Source: a virus. From it: a stretch of DNA of 31,890 nucleotides. Of the stretch, positions 1 through 7,738 are shown one piece after another. The stretch spans positions 1 to 31,890 of IMG/VR virus record IMGVR_UViG_3300005528_000136; one strand, given 5' to 3'. How positions within the stretch are numbered: the stretch's first letter is position 1; every line of letters begins with the position of its first letter. Both the position numbers and the translations under genes were made by a program. The notes under the pieces were generated by a model. It had not been told where the DNA came from and searched no databases. It saw only the letters and a list, made by a program, of their open reading frames with translations.

Positions 1-723
1 AAAATCCGCATTTCCACCAAGAGCTTTCGCAATATCTCCGACTACTTTACAACCTCCATCGCTACAAATATGACCACCTAGACCATGAGCAGCATCGGAG
101 CATTCCATTACAGCACTCAGTTGTGGGTATCCAACGCCCGTTTTTAAACGAGTGGTACAAACGCTGCCTGACCCTATACCAACCTTGACTATATCGACCT
201 GTCCATGAATAATTAATTCTTCTGTCATTTCTGGAGTTACTACATTACCAGCCATAATAATAGATTCTGGAAATAAATTTCTTAATCTATATGCTGTTTT
301 TACAAACTGTTCAGTATACCCATTTGCCACATCAAGACAAATATTTGGATATTGTTTAGTTTGTTCAATAGAACGAAATACTTCTATCGCCTTATTGATA
401 TCTTTTTCGCTTGTGCCTATAGAATAAAAAACTAAATCATTAATAACTTGTTGTTTATAAAAATCTATATACTGTTCTTTAGTATAGTGTTTATGCAAGC
501 AGGTTATGGCGGAGTGTGGGCATAGGGATTTAGCCATATCTAACGTGCCAACAGTATCCATATTAGCAACCATAATTGGAGATGCTAATAATTTGCGTGG
601 AGAATACTTAAAAGAATATGATCGTACTAAATTAACCTCTGATCTACTATTTAGTGTGGATCTTTTTGGTCTTATGAGAACATCATCGAAGTCTAGTTTA
701 GTTTCATTAATTATTTTTTGCAT
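1..723 (-). CDS. guaC: GMP reductase, 3' end beyond window
   Basis: The first 241 codons of a GMP reductase, which deaminates GMP reductively to IMP with NADPH. Near the start it reads [16 protein letters not shown], the usual opening of the GMPR/IMPDH (beta/alpha)8 barrel. The active-site loop [20 protein letters not shown] places the catalytic Cys at residue 189, close to Cys186 of E. coli GuaC. The following [15 protein letters not shown] favours GMP reductase over IMP dehydrogenase. The frame is open to base 1, so roughly the last 100 residues are missing. I chose the ATG at 721-723, preceded by AGAGATGG; it overlaps the previous gene by 17 bp. In a phage it would shift guanine nucleotides back to IMP, a purine salvage or pool-balancing role (inference). 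Confidence 0.9.
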   Translation of the reverse strand, partial: MQKIINETKLDFDDVLIRPKRSTLNSRSEVNLVRSYSFKYSPRKLLASPIMVANMDTVGTLDMAKSLCPHSAITCLHKHYTKEQYIDFYKQQVINDLVFYSIGTSEKDINKAIEVFRSIEQTKQYPNICLDVANGYTEQFVKTAYRLRNLFPESIIMAGNVVTPEMTEELIIHGQVDIVKVGIGSGSVCTTRLKTGVGYPQLSAVMECSDAAHGLGGHICSDGGCKVVGDIAKALGGNADF

Positions 724-1246
724 TGAAGAAATACCATCTCTTATGAGTATCTATATTTTCTGATGTATTAATATGGCTAAGATAATGTTTGATTTCATCC
801 CAACTTGAAAAAATCATTTGGTGTGGGATCATTCCAAAAAGCCAGTCAGGTGCGTGATTTTTACCTTGAGCCATATGAACTATAATAGGTTTTTTTTGAC
901 GGTTTGCCAGACTTATTTCTTCCCATGTTCCACAAGCATAGTGATCTAAATCAAGATTAACTATCAGAAAATCACTAATATCAACTAATCGTAAATCTAC
1001 TGCTCGTATAGTTTTCATCATCGCAGTCAATTCATCATATCGACCCATATGTTTCAGTTTAGTTTTAATTTGATGAGTATCATGATCTTCTAATCCGATA
1101 TCGGTTGGTTTACTAATTGGGTTAAAAACTACTATTCCTAGACTAGTAAGAAATGGAGTAATACTATCTCTCCATCCAGTACCACGATCTATTACCCTAT
1201 CCATAGCACCAGCAAGGTAAACTCTTTGATTATTAAGTCTATTCAT
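707..1246 (-). CDS. Nucleoside 2-deoxyribosyltransferase-like protein
   Basis: A 179-residue protein with the Rossmann-like layout of the nucleoside 2-deoxyribosyltransferase superfamily. It opens with VYLAGAMD (residues 9-16), continues with a strand plus DFLIVNLD near residue 95 and then [19 protein letters not shown], where the Glu pair and the GT-EI pattern match the family active site. Members exchange bases on deoxynucleosides or hydrolyse nucleoside monophosphates. It precedes GMP reductase with a 17-bp overlap, which fits nucleotide salvage. Substrate cannot be read from the sequence; a role in counter-defence nucleotide metabolism is possible but unproven. Confidence 0.7.
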   Translation of the reverse strand: MNRLNNQRVYLAGAMDRVIDRGTGWRDSITPFLTSLGIVVFNPISKPTDIGLEDHDTHQIKTKLKHMGRYDELTAMMKTIRAVDLRLVDISDFLIVNLDLDHYACGTWEEISLANRQKKPIIVHMAQGKNHAPDWLFGMIPHQMIFSSWDEIKHYLSHINTSENIDTHKRWYFFNAKNN

Positions 1247-1247
1247 C

Positions 1248-1385
1248 TTAGCGATTCAAAAAAATATATTCAATTAAACTATTTGAAGGTTTCACACCTG
1301 AAGTTTTATTTAATCTAACATCACAAATTGAAATGTATGCTTGAAATACTCCAATCAACATAGCAATAATAAGTACAATTGTTAT
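1248..1385 (-). CDS. Small membrane protein, unusual ATA start
   Basis: A 45-codon frame reading ITIVLIIAMLIGVFQAYISI, a single hydrophobic segment, followed by a short polar tail ending at TAA. An AAGGAG site lies 8 bases before an ATA codon. There is no ATG, GTG or TTG at the right distance, and the first ATG is at codon 9. A single A-to-G change would make an ordinary start. It ends two bases before the deoxyribosyltransferase-like gene and follows the first glycosyltransferase. Function unknown. Confidence 0.4.
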   Translation of the reverse strand: MTIVLIIAMLIGVFQAYISICDVRLNKTSGVKPSNSLIEYIFLNR

Positions 1386-1401
1386 TTTAAATTCTCCTTA
1401 G

Positions 1402-2250
1402 TCAAAAAAACATCATTTGAGATGGGTTTATACATATCTTATAATCTGGAAATTTAGTGATCATATTTTTATGAAAACATACATGCTCACAATCATATCC
1501 ATCATATTTACTTTTAATATAGTCAGCGCTTTTATATATAGCAATACCACCAAAAGCACTGTTAACTTTAATCGGACTACTTCCAATAGGCGGTTGCCAA
1601 AAACCAAACCACATCATAGGATCATGAGAATATACTGCTGCATATTTTTGCAAATCTTCCCACCAAGAGCCTCTATATGCCCAACAGTCATAATTCCATA
1701 TAATTTGAGATGTTTGATCCATAGTTAATGATTTCATCTCAAATGAATTACCAACCATAGCATCACAATAATTAGCAGACAGCCATCCAAAAGAATTAAT
1801 GATACCATCAAGACTAAATTTTTGAAAATCTGTATCCATCACTATGACAAAATCAAATTTGTCATTATTCTTTTGAACATGAGATAAGCAAATGTTACGG
1901 TGTTTAGCAAGATTAGACGTTCTTTCTATGGATTTAAGGTCCATGTTTTTCCCGTGAACAAACTGTTTGAGATTTAGTTTATCAGATCTATAATCGAAAT
2001 TTTGAACTTTGGACTTAAGACTAGATAAGGTTTTACTAGTATTATCAGTAGAATCATTCTCATATATAAAATATGATAATTTACTACAATAACTTTTGAT
2101 ATTATCAATTGCCAAAATATTTTCTTCTAGATATGATTCTGAATTTCTAGTTAGTCCAACTACAATAATCTTTTGATTACTCAGATACTTTTTACCTAGA
2201 TCTATATATCTAGAATATTGTTCTTTAAATTCTGGTAAAATAGAAAACAT
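1402..2250 (-). CDS. Glycosyltransferase, CAP59/mannosyltransferase-like GT-A fold
   Basis: A 282-residue protein. After about 28 residues it shows IIVVGLTRNSESYLEENI, then YENDSTDNTSKTL, the nucleotide-sugar binding start of a GT-A fold. ERTSNLAKHRNICL and FVIVMDTDF (the metal-binding D-x-D type motif) follow, and near the C-terminus AFGGIAIYK and CEHVCFHKNM. The END(S/T)TDNT and EHV pattern is that of CAP59-like mannosyltransferases (GT69 relatives). It lies 2 bp after the next gene, a second glycosyltransferase, so the two probably act on the same glycan, either on the virion or the host surface (inference). Acceptor and sugar are unknown. Confidence 0.75.
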   Translation of the reverse strand: MFSILPEFKEQYSRYIDLGKKYLSNQKIIVVGLTRNSESYLEENILAIDNIKSYCSKLSYFIYENDSTDNTSKTLSSLKSKVQNFDYRSDKLNLKQFVHGKNMDLKSIERTSNLAKHRNICLSHVQKNNDKFDFVIVMDTDFQKFSLDGIINSFGWLSANYCDAMVGNSFEMKSLTMDQTSQIIWNYDCWAYRGSWWEDLQKYAAVYSHDPMMWFGFWQPPIGSSPIKVNSAFGGIAIYKSADYIKSKYDGYDCEHVCFHKNMITKFPDYKICINPSQMMFF

Positions 2251-2252
2251 AA

Positions 2253-2891
2253 TTAACCTATTTGAGCAAGTATATTACTCATAGCTTGATATCTATCTGG
2301 AAAACAAGTGGAATGAAAAAATTTTGTATCCGGTGGTATTTTTCTATGATCATTGATATGAGGGTTCCACCTGTAGTCTAGACTTGTCCACTGTATGTTT
2401 GTATGTTTTGGTCTGATTATTGGTGTTGAGTCAGGGTCAGTACCCATGAGATATATTAATGATGCTTGCTCCCACCAACAACCAGATCTTCTAAAATCAG
2501 TATATGATTTAATTTCTGGAATAATTTCTAGAAAGGATTGATTTAAAAACCAAACCCCACAATTAGGAACCCAGCCATCAGAAGTTTCATGGACAACAAG
2601 ACCAAAAGTAGAATTTTGATCCATCTCATTAGCAATATCATTTTCAAATCTACATATAATCACATCTGAGTCAATCCATAAAACTTGTTCATATGTTTTC
2701 AATAAATTTTCTATAACATCTAACTTCCACCATGAAGGAGGTTTAATTTTGGTAGTATCACTAAAAAAATTATTAGACGGAAAGAATAGATCATAATTAT
2801 GATTATAGGCGTACATATATAAGGTTTTAATAGATAATGACAACAAAGAACTATGATAATCAGTTCCAAAAGATGTAATAGCTTTTTTCAT
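2253..2891 (-). CDS. Glycosyltransferase, GMA12/MNN10 (GT34)-like
   Basis: A 212-residue protein. The central block PPSWWKLDVIENLLKTYEQV followed by LWIDSDVII contains the D-x-D metal site and the pattern seen in galactosyl/mannosyl transferases of the GMA12/MNN10 family. A later segment, GVWFLNQSF then GCWWEQASLIYLM, resembles the acceptor side of the same fold, and FHSTCFP ends the catalytic domain. No signal peptide or membrane anchor is seen, so it acts in the cytoplasm. It sits between a methyltransferase and the other glycosyltransferase, spaced by only a few bases. Confidence 0.75.
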   Translation of the reverse strand: MKKAITSFGTDYHSSLLSLSIKTLYMYAYNHNYDLFFPSNNFFSDTTKIKPPSWWKLDVIENLLKTYEQVLWIDSDVIICRFENDIANEMDQNSTFGLVVHETSDGWVPNCGVWFLNQSFLEIIPEIKSYTDFRRSGCWWEQASLIYLMGTDPDSTPIIRPKHTNIQWTSLDYRWNPHINDHRKIPPDTKFFHSTCFPDRYQAMSNILAQIG

Positions 2892-2897
2892 TGTGGA

Positions 2898-3452
2898 TTA
2901 ATTTTTTACAATAATAAACGAGGCTAGTTTTTCTTTAGTTGTAATATAATATCGAAATTTATTTTTGTTAGTAAAGCTTTTAACAGCACTGACTACTCCT
3001 GGGAATATGTCTTGATTGTAGTCATGACCACATATCAGCCCATTATTTTTAGTTACCCTTAGTGCTTCTTCTAATTCAACAATTAGATGATCATAGGTAT
3101 GAATAGTATCAATATAGATAAAATCAAAATAACTATCTTCTTTAGACTTTAAAAAAGTTATAGAGTCTATCTTAGAAATGGTAACATTGGTGTTATGTGA
3201 ATATTTTCTTAGTGCGTGATCAAATAAATAGTCACCATTAAATGTTTGAATATTTTCTCCATTTATATCTCCAGATCCGACTATACCACTAAAAGTATCT
3301 ACCAAATAAAACTTCTGAAATTTTCCTGATTCTATAAATAAATCAGAATACTCACACAAAAACACGCCTAGTTCACAACCAATACTTGTAGGTTGGATAA
3401 GGTTTATTAAGTGTGATCTGGTTGGTATTTCAGTACTATTTTCTAATATCAT
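2898..3452 (-). CDS. Class I SAM-dependent methyltransferase
   Basis: A 184-residue methyltransferase with motif I as IGCELGVFLCEYSDLFIES, an acidic end of strand 2 in FYLVDTFSG, and FDFIYIDTIHTYDHLIVELE, the D-x-x-H-x-Y signature of Methyltransf_24-type enzymes often found beside glycosyltransferases. GGxIC-type strand 5 appears as NGLICGHDY. It probably O-methylates a sugar made or transferred by the neighbouring enzymes (inference). Its start overlaps the macro-domain gene by 17 bp. It could instead methylate another small substrate. Confidence 0.75.
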   Translation of the reverse strand: MILENSTEIPTRSHLINLIQPTSIGCELGVFLCEYSDLFIESGKFQKFYLVDTFSGIVGSGDINGENIQTFNGDYLFDHALRKYSHNTNVTISKIDSITFLKSKEDSYFDFIYIDTIHTYDHLIVELEEALRVTKNNGLICGHDYNQDIFPGVVSAVKSFTNKNKFRYYITTKEKLASFIIVKN

Positions 3453-3960
3453 ATACTACAACCCTATGGTCTTCCCAAATATCTAGTATCAAGTCCTGAA
3501 TAAAATTCCAGTTTCCTCCAGCAAGTCCACAACCAAATTTTGGACAATGAATTTGTACTTTATTGTCGTTGTTAAAACTTAGTAATAAATACTCACTCAC
3601 TCTATACATGGTTTTTGCTAAAGCACCATAATGTAGCGGTCTTCTGTTATTTTTAGAAATTGTACCATTTTGGGCAATCATATTTGCAAAGATTAATTTA
3701 TGACCATATTTAGGATCTTTCTCAACTTCCACGAACTGAACATAACCAAGCACATTTTTAGATCCTAGAAGATGATAATTTTCTTTGACTATCGGATAGT
3801 GCTTGGCAACACCAGCAGCAAATCCAGCCCCAAAAGCATTAACATTGTTGCAAACATGAGGAACCACAATACTAGAACCATTATATTCATTGTATATGTG
3901 TTCCTGTACAAAATTGAATAAATTGCCGTATATTGTTGGTAGTTTACTTAGAGTTTTCAT
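3436..3960 (-). CDS. Macro domain protein (ADP-ribose-1''-phosphate phosphatase-like)
   Basis: A 174-residue, stand-alone macro domain. It reads IVVPHVCNNVNAFGAGFAAG, which carries the Asn and Gly-rich loop that hold ADP-ribose, and later IHCPKFGCGLAGGNW, the second loop around the phosphates. This arrangement matches Poa1p-type ADP-ribose-1''-phosphate phosphatases and phage relatives. Possible jobs are removing ADP-ribose from macromolecules, clearing ADP-ribose derivatives made by NAD-consuming defences, or dephosphorylating ADPR-1''-P from RNA repair; the sequence does not decide. It overlaps the genes on both sides by 16-17 bp. Confidence 0.85.
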   Translation of the reverse strand: MKTLSKLPTIYGNLFNFVQEHIYNEYNGSSIVVPHVCNNVNAFGAGFAAGVAKHYPIVKENYHLLGSKNVLGYVQFVEVEKDPKYGHKLIFANMIAQNGTISKNNRRPLHYGALAKTMYRVSEYLLLSFNNDNKVQIHCPKFGCGLAGGNWNFIQDLILDIWEDHRVVVYDIRK

Positions 3961-4204
3961 TTACACTGTTCCATTTGTCTAGTGGACATTTTTGATCGGC
4001 CCATGCTAATTTATTTAAAAATATACGCTTGTTATTAATATTACATCCACAAACCAAACACTGACTATTTTTTTTATCTAACTTGTCACAAGAAGAACAA
4101 ATACTATACCTATAGTCTATAGTATGCTGACTACTCTTTGGCAAACCACGATTAATATGCCAAAATAAGGACTTAAGAAAAGTTTTCAATCTAATTAGAA
4201 ACAT
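3944..4204 (-). CDS. Small zinc-ribbon protein
   Basis: An 86-residue protein with a basic, hydrophobic N-terminus and then RYSICSSCDKLDKKNSQC followed by VCGCNI, giving CxxC pairs that would bind one zinc. The segment LNKLAWADQKCPLDKW is typical of small phage zinc-ribbon proteins of unknown role. It overlaps both neighbours by 14-17 bp, showing translational coupling. No clear Shine-Dalgarno site precedes the ATG. Confidence 0.6.
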   Translation of the reverse strand: MFLIRLKTFLKSLFWHINRGLPKSSQHTIDYRYSICSSCDKLDKKNSQCLVCGCNINNKRIFLNKLAWADQKCPLDKWNSVNENSK

Positions 4205-4427
4205 CTATTTTCTTTGTTATTTTAACTGGTGTTGTGTTATTATCTTTGTCTAAAATATAAATTGGAGAATGGTCAACAATAGTTTGATTCTGAAACCAAG
4301 AAGGAAATCCATCAGATAACGAATAACATAATCTTTGTCCATCTTTCTTAAAGTCTGATGTTAACACATAGACCTTATCCTTTAGAGTAAAAGTGTCTCC
4401 ACATTCTAGTTCCTCAATATATTTCAT
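4191..4427 (-). CDS. Hypothetical phage protein
   Basis: A 78-residue protein with a predicted small beta-barrel character: alternating strands ECGDTFTLKDKVYVLTSDF, then RLCYSLSDGFPSWF and SPIYILD. No catalytic motif is seen. Its ATG shares bases with the TGA of the 59-residue gene upstream (ATGA), so the two are co-translated. Confidence 0.6.
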   Translation of the reverse strand: MKYIEELECGDTFTLKDKVYVLTSDFKKDGQRLCYSLSDGFPSWFQNQTIVDHSPIYILDKDNNTTPVKITKKIDVSN

Positions 4428-4603
4428 TTATAATCCTGTTCCCAATCTTCCCACAATTCTTCTTCTCTAATTTCCTGGATATTTTTTTTGAACTGTTTTT
4501 TAGACTTTGAGATAAAGCGTTGTTCATCAGAAATCTGATGTTTTTTATAGTTTTTATCTGCTAATTTTTGCCGACGTAAATCTTTTTTATCTGGATCTGA
4601 CAT
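4424..4603 (-). CDS. Small highly charged protein, first gene of its unit
   Basis: A 59-residue ORF, MSDPDKKDLRRQKLADK and onward, rich in Lys, Glu and Asp, mostly helical, ending in EEELWEDWEQDYK. It is the first gene after the promoter at 4635-4662 and ends with an ATGA overlap into the next gene. No recognisable family; it may be a small early regulator or host-interaction protein, which is only a guess from position. Confidence 0.55.
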   Translation of the reverse strand: MSDPDKKDLRRQKLADKNYKKHQISDEQRFISKSKKQFKKNIQEIREEELWEDWEQDYK

Positions 4604-4634
4604 TTTCTGTTTTTAAACTGTTGTGATACAAACT

Positions 4635-4662
4635 ATTATATCGTGCTGACTCTGAGTGTCAA
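4635..4662 (-). promoter_or_regulatory. Sigma-70-type promoter for the 4603-to-1 transcription unit
   Basis: On the minus strand TTGACA, a 16-bp spacer and TATAAT: both hexamers are perfect consensus. It lies about 32 bp before the ATG of the 59-residue gene and would transcribe the glycosyltransferase and nucleotide genes. No CCGATAC motif in this copy. Confidence 0.8.
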
Positions 4663-4734
4663 GGTGACTATAAGAAATTTTTGTCTTGACTATCACTTAG
4701 AACTCTCTTATATCTTATGCAGCGGGGGAGATTA

Positions 4735-5490
4735 CTATTTACTATTATCTAATATCCACTTCCTGTATTTACTAATTCTTGTGTGTCCAGACTCAGAACC
4801 GTATCTAGAATTGGATGCATTTTTATTTTTAGTATCCCATAATACACATGAGTGAATTCCTGCTAACTTGTTACCAATAAATAATCCACCTCCGCTATCA
4901 CCACTACCTATAAGAAACTCTAATGCTGTTTTATCCTTATCTCCTGGCTTTGATGGTGAACACATTAATAAATCTCTATCTATATAGTCTATCTTATTTG
5001 ATCCTGCTCGTTTTTTTTGATCAGAATTAACAGCGCCGCTACTAAATGTTCCTTTCATACCATATCCAGATAGTGTGCAGACTTTATCAACCTCATCCTC
5101 TGCTTCATATAAAGATGGATAAAAATCTAATTTGATAGGATCTTTTGAGTAACAAATTGCTATATCACTTTTACCAAAAACACTATCATCAAATTCTTTT
5201 GGCCACACACATTTTATAATCTCGTAATCCTTATCTTCTACTGTTACTTTAACAACTTTATAGTTCTGCACAACATGAGCCGCTGTTAAAATAATGTTTT
5301 CAGATATTACAACACAAGAACCACAGAACTTTGTATCATTTTGATAAGTTCCACATATTCTTCCTATGCTCTTGAATTCTTTTCCAAATTCCACATATTT
5401 AGTATCTGGTGTTTCTGGATCAATAGTTCCTGCAAGAGTTCCATTGATACTAAAACATAGCGTTAAAAATATTGCTAAGTATAATCTCAT
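4735..5490 (-). CDS. Secreted trypsin-like serine protease
   Basis: A 251-residue protein of the chymotrypsin/trypsin (S1) fold. Residues 1-20 form a Sec signal peptide (hydrophobic core LYLAIFLTLCFSI, likely cleavage after TLA). The catalytic triad is visible: His72 in ILTAAHVV, Asp109 in GKSDIAICY and Ser199 in GSGDSGGGLF. A Cys56-x-x-Cys59 pair before the His and other Cys residues suggest disulfides, which fits the periplasm or outside of the cell. An ideal GGAG site lies 7 bp before the ATG. Phage-encoded secreted S1 proteases are unusual; possible targets are host envelope proteins or a surface receptor (inference). Confidence 0.85.
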   Translation of the reverse strand: MRLYLAIFLTLCFSINGTLAGTIDPETPDTKYVEFGKEFKSIGRICGTYQNDTKFCGSCVVISENIILTAAHVVQNYKVVKVTVEDKDYEIIKCVWPKEFDDSVFGKSDIAICYSKDPIKLDFYPSLYEAEDEVDKVCTLSGYGMKGTFSSGAVNSDQKKRAGSNKIDYIDRDLLMCSPSKPGDKDKTALEFLIGSGDSGGGLFIGNKLAGIHSCVLWDTKNKNASNSRYGSESGHTRISKYRKWILDNSK

Positions 5491-5528
5491 GGTTTTTCTC
5501 CATGAAATAATACACCATTTTTATTATT

Positions 5529-6533
5529 TTAGAGTATTTGGGATGCTATCAAACAACCTTTAGCAACAGCGTGTAATGGATCTTTGGCGTGTCTGATTTC
5601 TTTGACTACTAGTGGAAAATTATTATCGCTTAGTTTTTGCGTAAACTGTTCAATATATCCATTAGCCTGAGATGTTCCTCCAGCAATAACAATTGTTAGT
5701 GGATCTTTAAACTTTGGTAAACTTTTATGTCCAGTAAGAGCAGCACTTAATTGCTTAGTAGTATAATCAATTAATCTTTCATAGTATGCTGAAACCGCTG
5801 CTAATATTGGATTATCGTTGGGTTCGCCAATTTTAAAACCACCCGCCTCCTTCTCTGCTTGAATTACACTATCGGGTTCTCCGGTGGCTACAGCACTCAT
5901 ACGATCAACCCAGTCGCCACTCTTGGTGGTACTAAAAACCACGGTTGGTTCACCATTAAGCATAACACAAATATTAGTCATTCCAGCACCACAACTAATA
6001 CCTATGCCAGTATAATCATTTGTATCTAATTCAGCATAGCACAACGCTTCTGCTTCATTAATAGATCGAGCATCATAACCAACTTCTTGTAAGATAGTCT
6101 TAATAACATCTTCATGATATCCAATATCAAAATCTTCATCTTCTTGATCTACAGGTTGTGCTGGAACACAATAAACCAATTTTTGACCGGCTTCAGAAGA
6201 TTGCCCGACTACTTCTTGTAGGATAAATGCTAATACTCTTTTAGCATCTTTTTCTTTTGCTGATACAACGCCCCTATACATTGGTCTTTTTGCTGTATCG
6301 TTTCTTTCTATTGCTTTTTCAATAGCATCTTTACCTAAGAGAATAAATGATCCATCATTATCTTTGATAAAAACCTTACCAGACAATCCTTTTTCGATCA
6401 TTTTTGTGGCTACTGGGGATGATGGCTTTATAATATAGAAAGCATCTCTAAAGTCTTTATATTCAATATTGCCGTTATTATCTTTTGCTTTTACAATATA
6501 ACTTGTACCAACATCAAGTCCGATTCCAGCCAT
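5529..6533 (-). CDS. Actin-like ATPase (ParM/Alp-like)
   Basis: A 334-residue actin/Hsp70-fold ATPase. Phosphate-1 loop GLDVGTS is at residues 5-11, the connect-1 segment INEAEALCYAEL near 158-169, phosphate-2 loop GIGISCGAGMTNICV at 176-190, and the adenosine motif IVIAGGTSQANG at 281-292. Length matches ParM and other bacterial or phage actins. It could form filaments that move or centre DNA or organise replication. The 102-residue membrane protein 3 bp upstream is a candidate partner. It is not an enzyme kinase of sugars: no sugar kinase motifs are visible. Confidence 0.8.
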   Translation of the reverse strand: MAGIGLDVGTSYIVKAKDNNGNIEYKDFRDAFYIIKPSSPVATKMIEKGLSGKVFIKDNDGSFILLGKDAIEKAIERNDTAKRPMYRGVVSAKEKDAKRVLAFILQEVVGQSSEAGQKLVYCVPAQPVDQEDEDFDIGYHEDVIKTILQEVGYDARSINEAEALCYAELDTNDYTGIGISCGAGMTNICVMLNGEPTVVFSTTKSGDWVDRMSAVATGEPDSVIQAEKEAGGFKIGEPNDNPILAAVSAYYERLIDYTTKQLSAALTGHKSLPKFKDPLTIVIAGGTSQANGYIEQFTQKLSDNNFPLVVKEIRHAKDPLHAVAKGCLIASQIL

Positions 6534-6536
6534 AAA

Positions 6537-6845
6537 TCACCCCTTTTTTAGTTGTTTTAGTTTGTCTACAGAAGAAGATATAGTGTCGGATGACTGTTTA
6601 ACTTCTCCAAGATTTTCGTATTTTTTCTCCATACCACCAGTTTTAATATCTAGTACAATCTTTTTATCATCAATACTTATCTTTTCTTTATTAGACTCAT
6701 TATTCTTTTGCAGAAAAGACTTGGGCTTTTCCAAATTATTATATACACTAGAACTTGTCCATAATTGTCCTAAAATTAGACCAAAAGCAAAACTAAAAAG
6801 ATTGAGTACGAGTAAGACTATGTCTAGTAAAAGTTCATTTTTCAT
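6537..6845 (-). CDS. Small membrane-anchored protein beside the actin-like gene
   Basis: A 102-residue protein with one N-terminal membrane span (LLLDIVLLVLNLFSFAFGL, about residues 5-25) and a charged, Lys/Ser-rich tail ending in DKLKQLKKG. It overlaps the RuvB-like gene by 4 bp (ATGA) and precedes the actin-like gene by 3 bp, so the three are co-translated. It could anchor filaments at the membrane, an inference from position only. Confidence 0.6.
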   Translation of the reverse strand: MKNELLLDIVLLVLNLFSFAFGLILGQLWTSSSVYNNLEKPKSFLQKNNESNKEKISIDDKKIVLDIKTGGMEKKYENLGEVKQSSDTISSSVDKLKQLKKG

Positions 6846-7738
6846 GGTCTTTTACCTATAACCCTACCCTTTTGGGTACGAATAACATAACCTTCTCTTA
6901 ATAAATATGGCTCTATACTATTCTCAATAGTTTCTATTGCTATACCAGTTAGTGATGAAATACTTTTTAGTCCTAATGGATTACCTTTGTTCTTAGTTAA
7001 TACATCAAGATATAATCTATCATACATATCTAATCCTCTATAGTCAATTCCCTGACTATCAAAAATAGTATTTACATCTACTGATGAACTTTCACAACTA
7101 ATAAAATTCTTATACCACAATAGTCTAGCATTTAAAATACGCGGAGTTCCCTTGCTTCTTTTAGCGATTTCTAGCAAGTGATCTTCTGATACTGATAGTC
7201 CGAGTTTTTCAGCATTCAATCCTGCTAGTTTGGCTAACTCATCGGGTGTATAAAAAGACAAATGCTCTTTGATTGTAAAACGATCATAAAACGGCTGACT
7301 TAAACTGCCTCCGCTAGTTGTAGCACCAACAAGAGTAAACATTGGCAGATCAATAGACTCTGGTTCAGATTCTAGGGTGATATGAAGAACAAAATCTTCC
7401 ATAATGGGATATAAGAATTCTTCTACTAATTTTGGTAGTCTATGGATTTCATCTATAAAAAGGACCGATCTTGGTTGTATGCTCATCAAATATGGTAGTA
7501 TACTTTTTACACTACGAATATTTGCAGCGTTCAGTGTGCGGATCGTTGTATCTAGTTCACTGGCAATAGAACTCGCTATAGTGGTCTTACCAAGGCCCGG
7601 TGGGCCGTCTATTAAAACGTGCGGCATCACGCCACCAGAGTTTAAACAGCCCCTCACCATGATCTTTAGGCGATTGATGACTTCTGATTGACCAATAATA
7701 TCATCAAATTTTGATGGCCTACTAATACTATTCGACAT
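6842..7738 (-). CDS. ruvB-like: RuvB-like Holliday junction branch migration ATPase
   Basis: A 298-residue AAA+ protein clearly related to RuvB. Walker A GPPGLGKT is at 45-52, Walker B LFIDEIH at 93-99, sensor 1 GATT at 138-141 and the arginine finger region GSLSQPFYDRF at 144-154, matching GSLTSPLRDRF of bacterial RuvB. The C-terminal winged helix ends EPYLLREGYVIRTQKGRV. It is shorter than the bacterial protein (about 335 residues), mostly at the N-terminus. In bacteria RuvB drives branch migration when loaded by RuvA. Here the upstream gene, overlapping by 11 bp, carries a RuvA domain III-like segment, so the pair may form a reduced RuvAB motor. Endonuclease VII elsewhere in the window could act as the resolvase. 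Confidence 0.92.
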   Translation of the reverse strand: MSNSISRPSKFDDIIGQSEVINRLKIMVRGCLNSGGVMPHVLIDGPPGLGKTTIASSIASELDTTIRTLNAANIRSVKSILPYLMSIQPRSVLFIDEIHRLPKLVEEFLYPIMEDFVLHITLESEPESIDLPMFTLVGATTSGGSLSQPFYDRFTIKEHLSFYTPDELAKLAGLNAEKLGLSVSEDHLLEIAKRSKGTPRILNARLLWYKNFISCESSSVDVNTIFDSQGIDYRGLDMYDRLYLDVLTKNKGNPLGLKSISSLTGIAIETIENSIEPYLLREGYVIRTQKGRVIGKRP

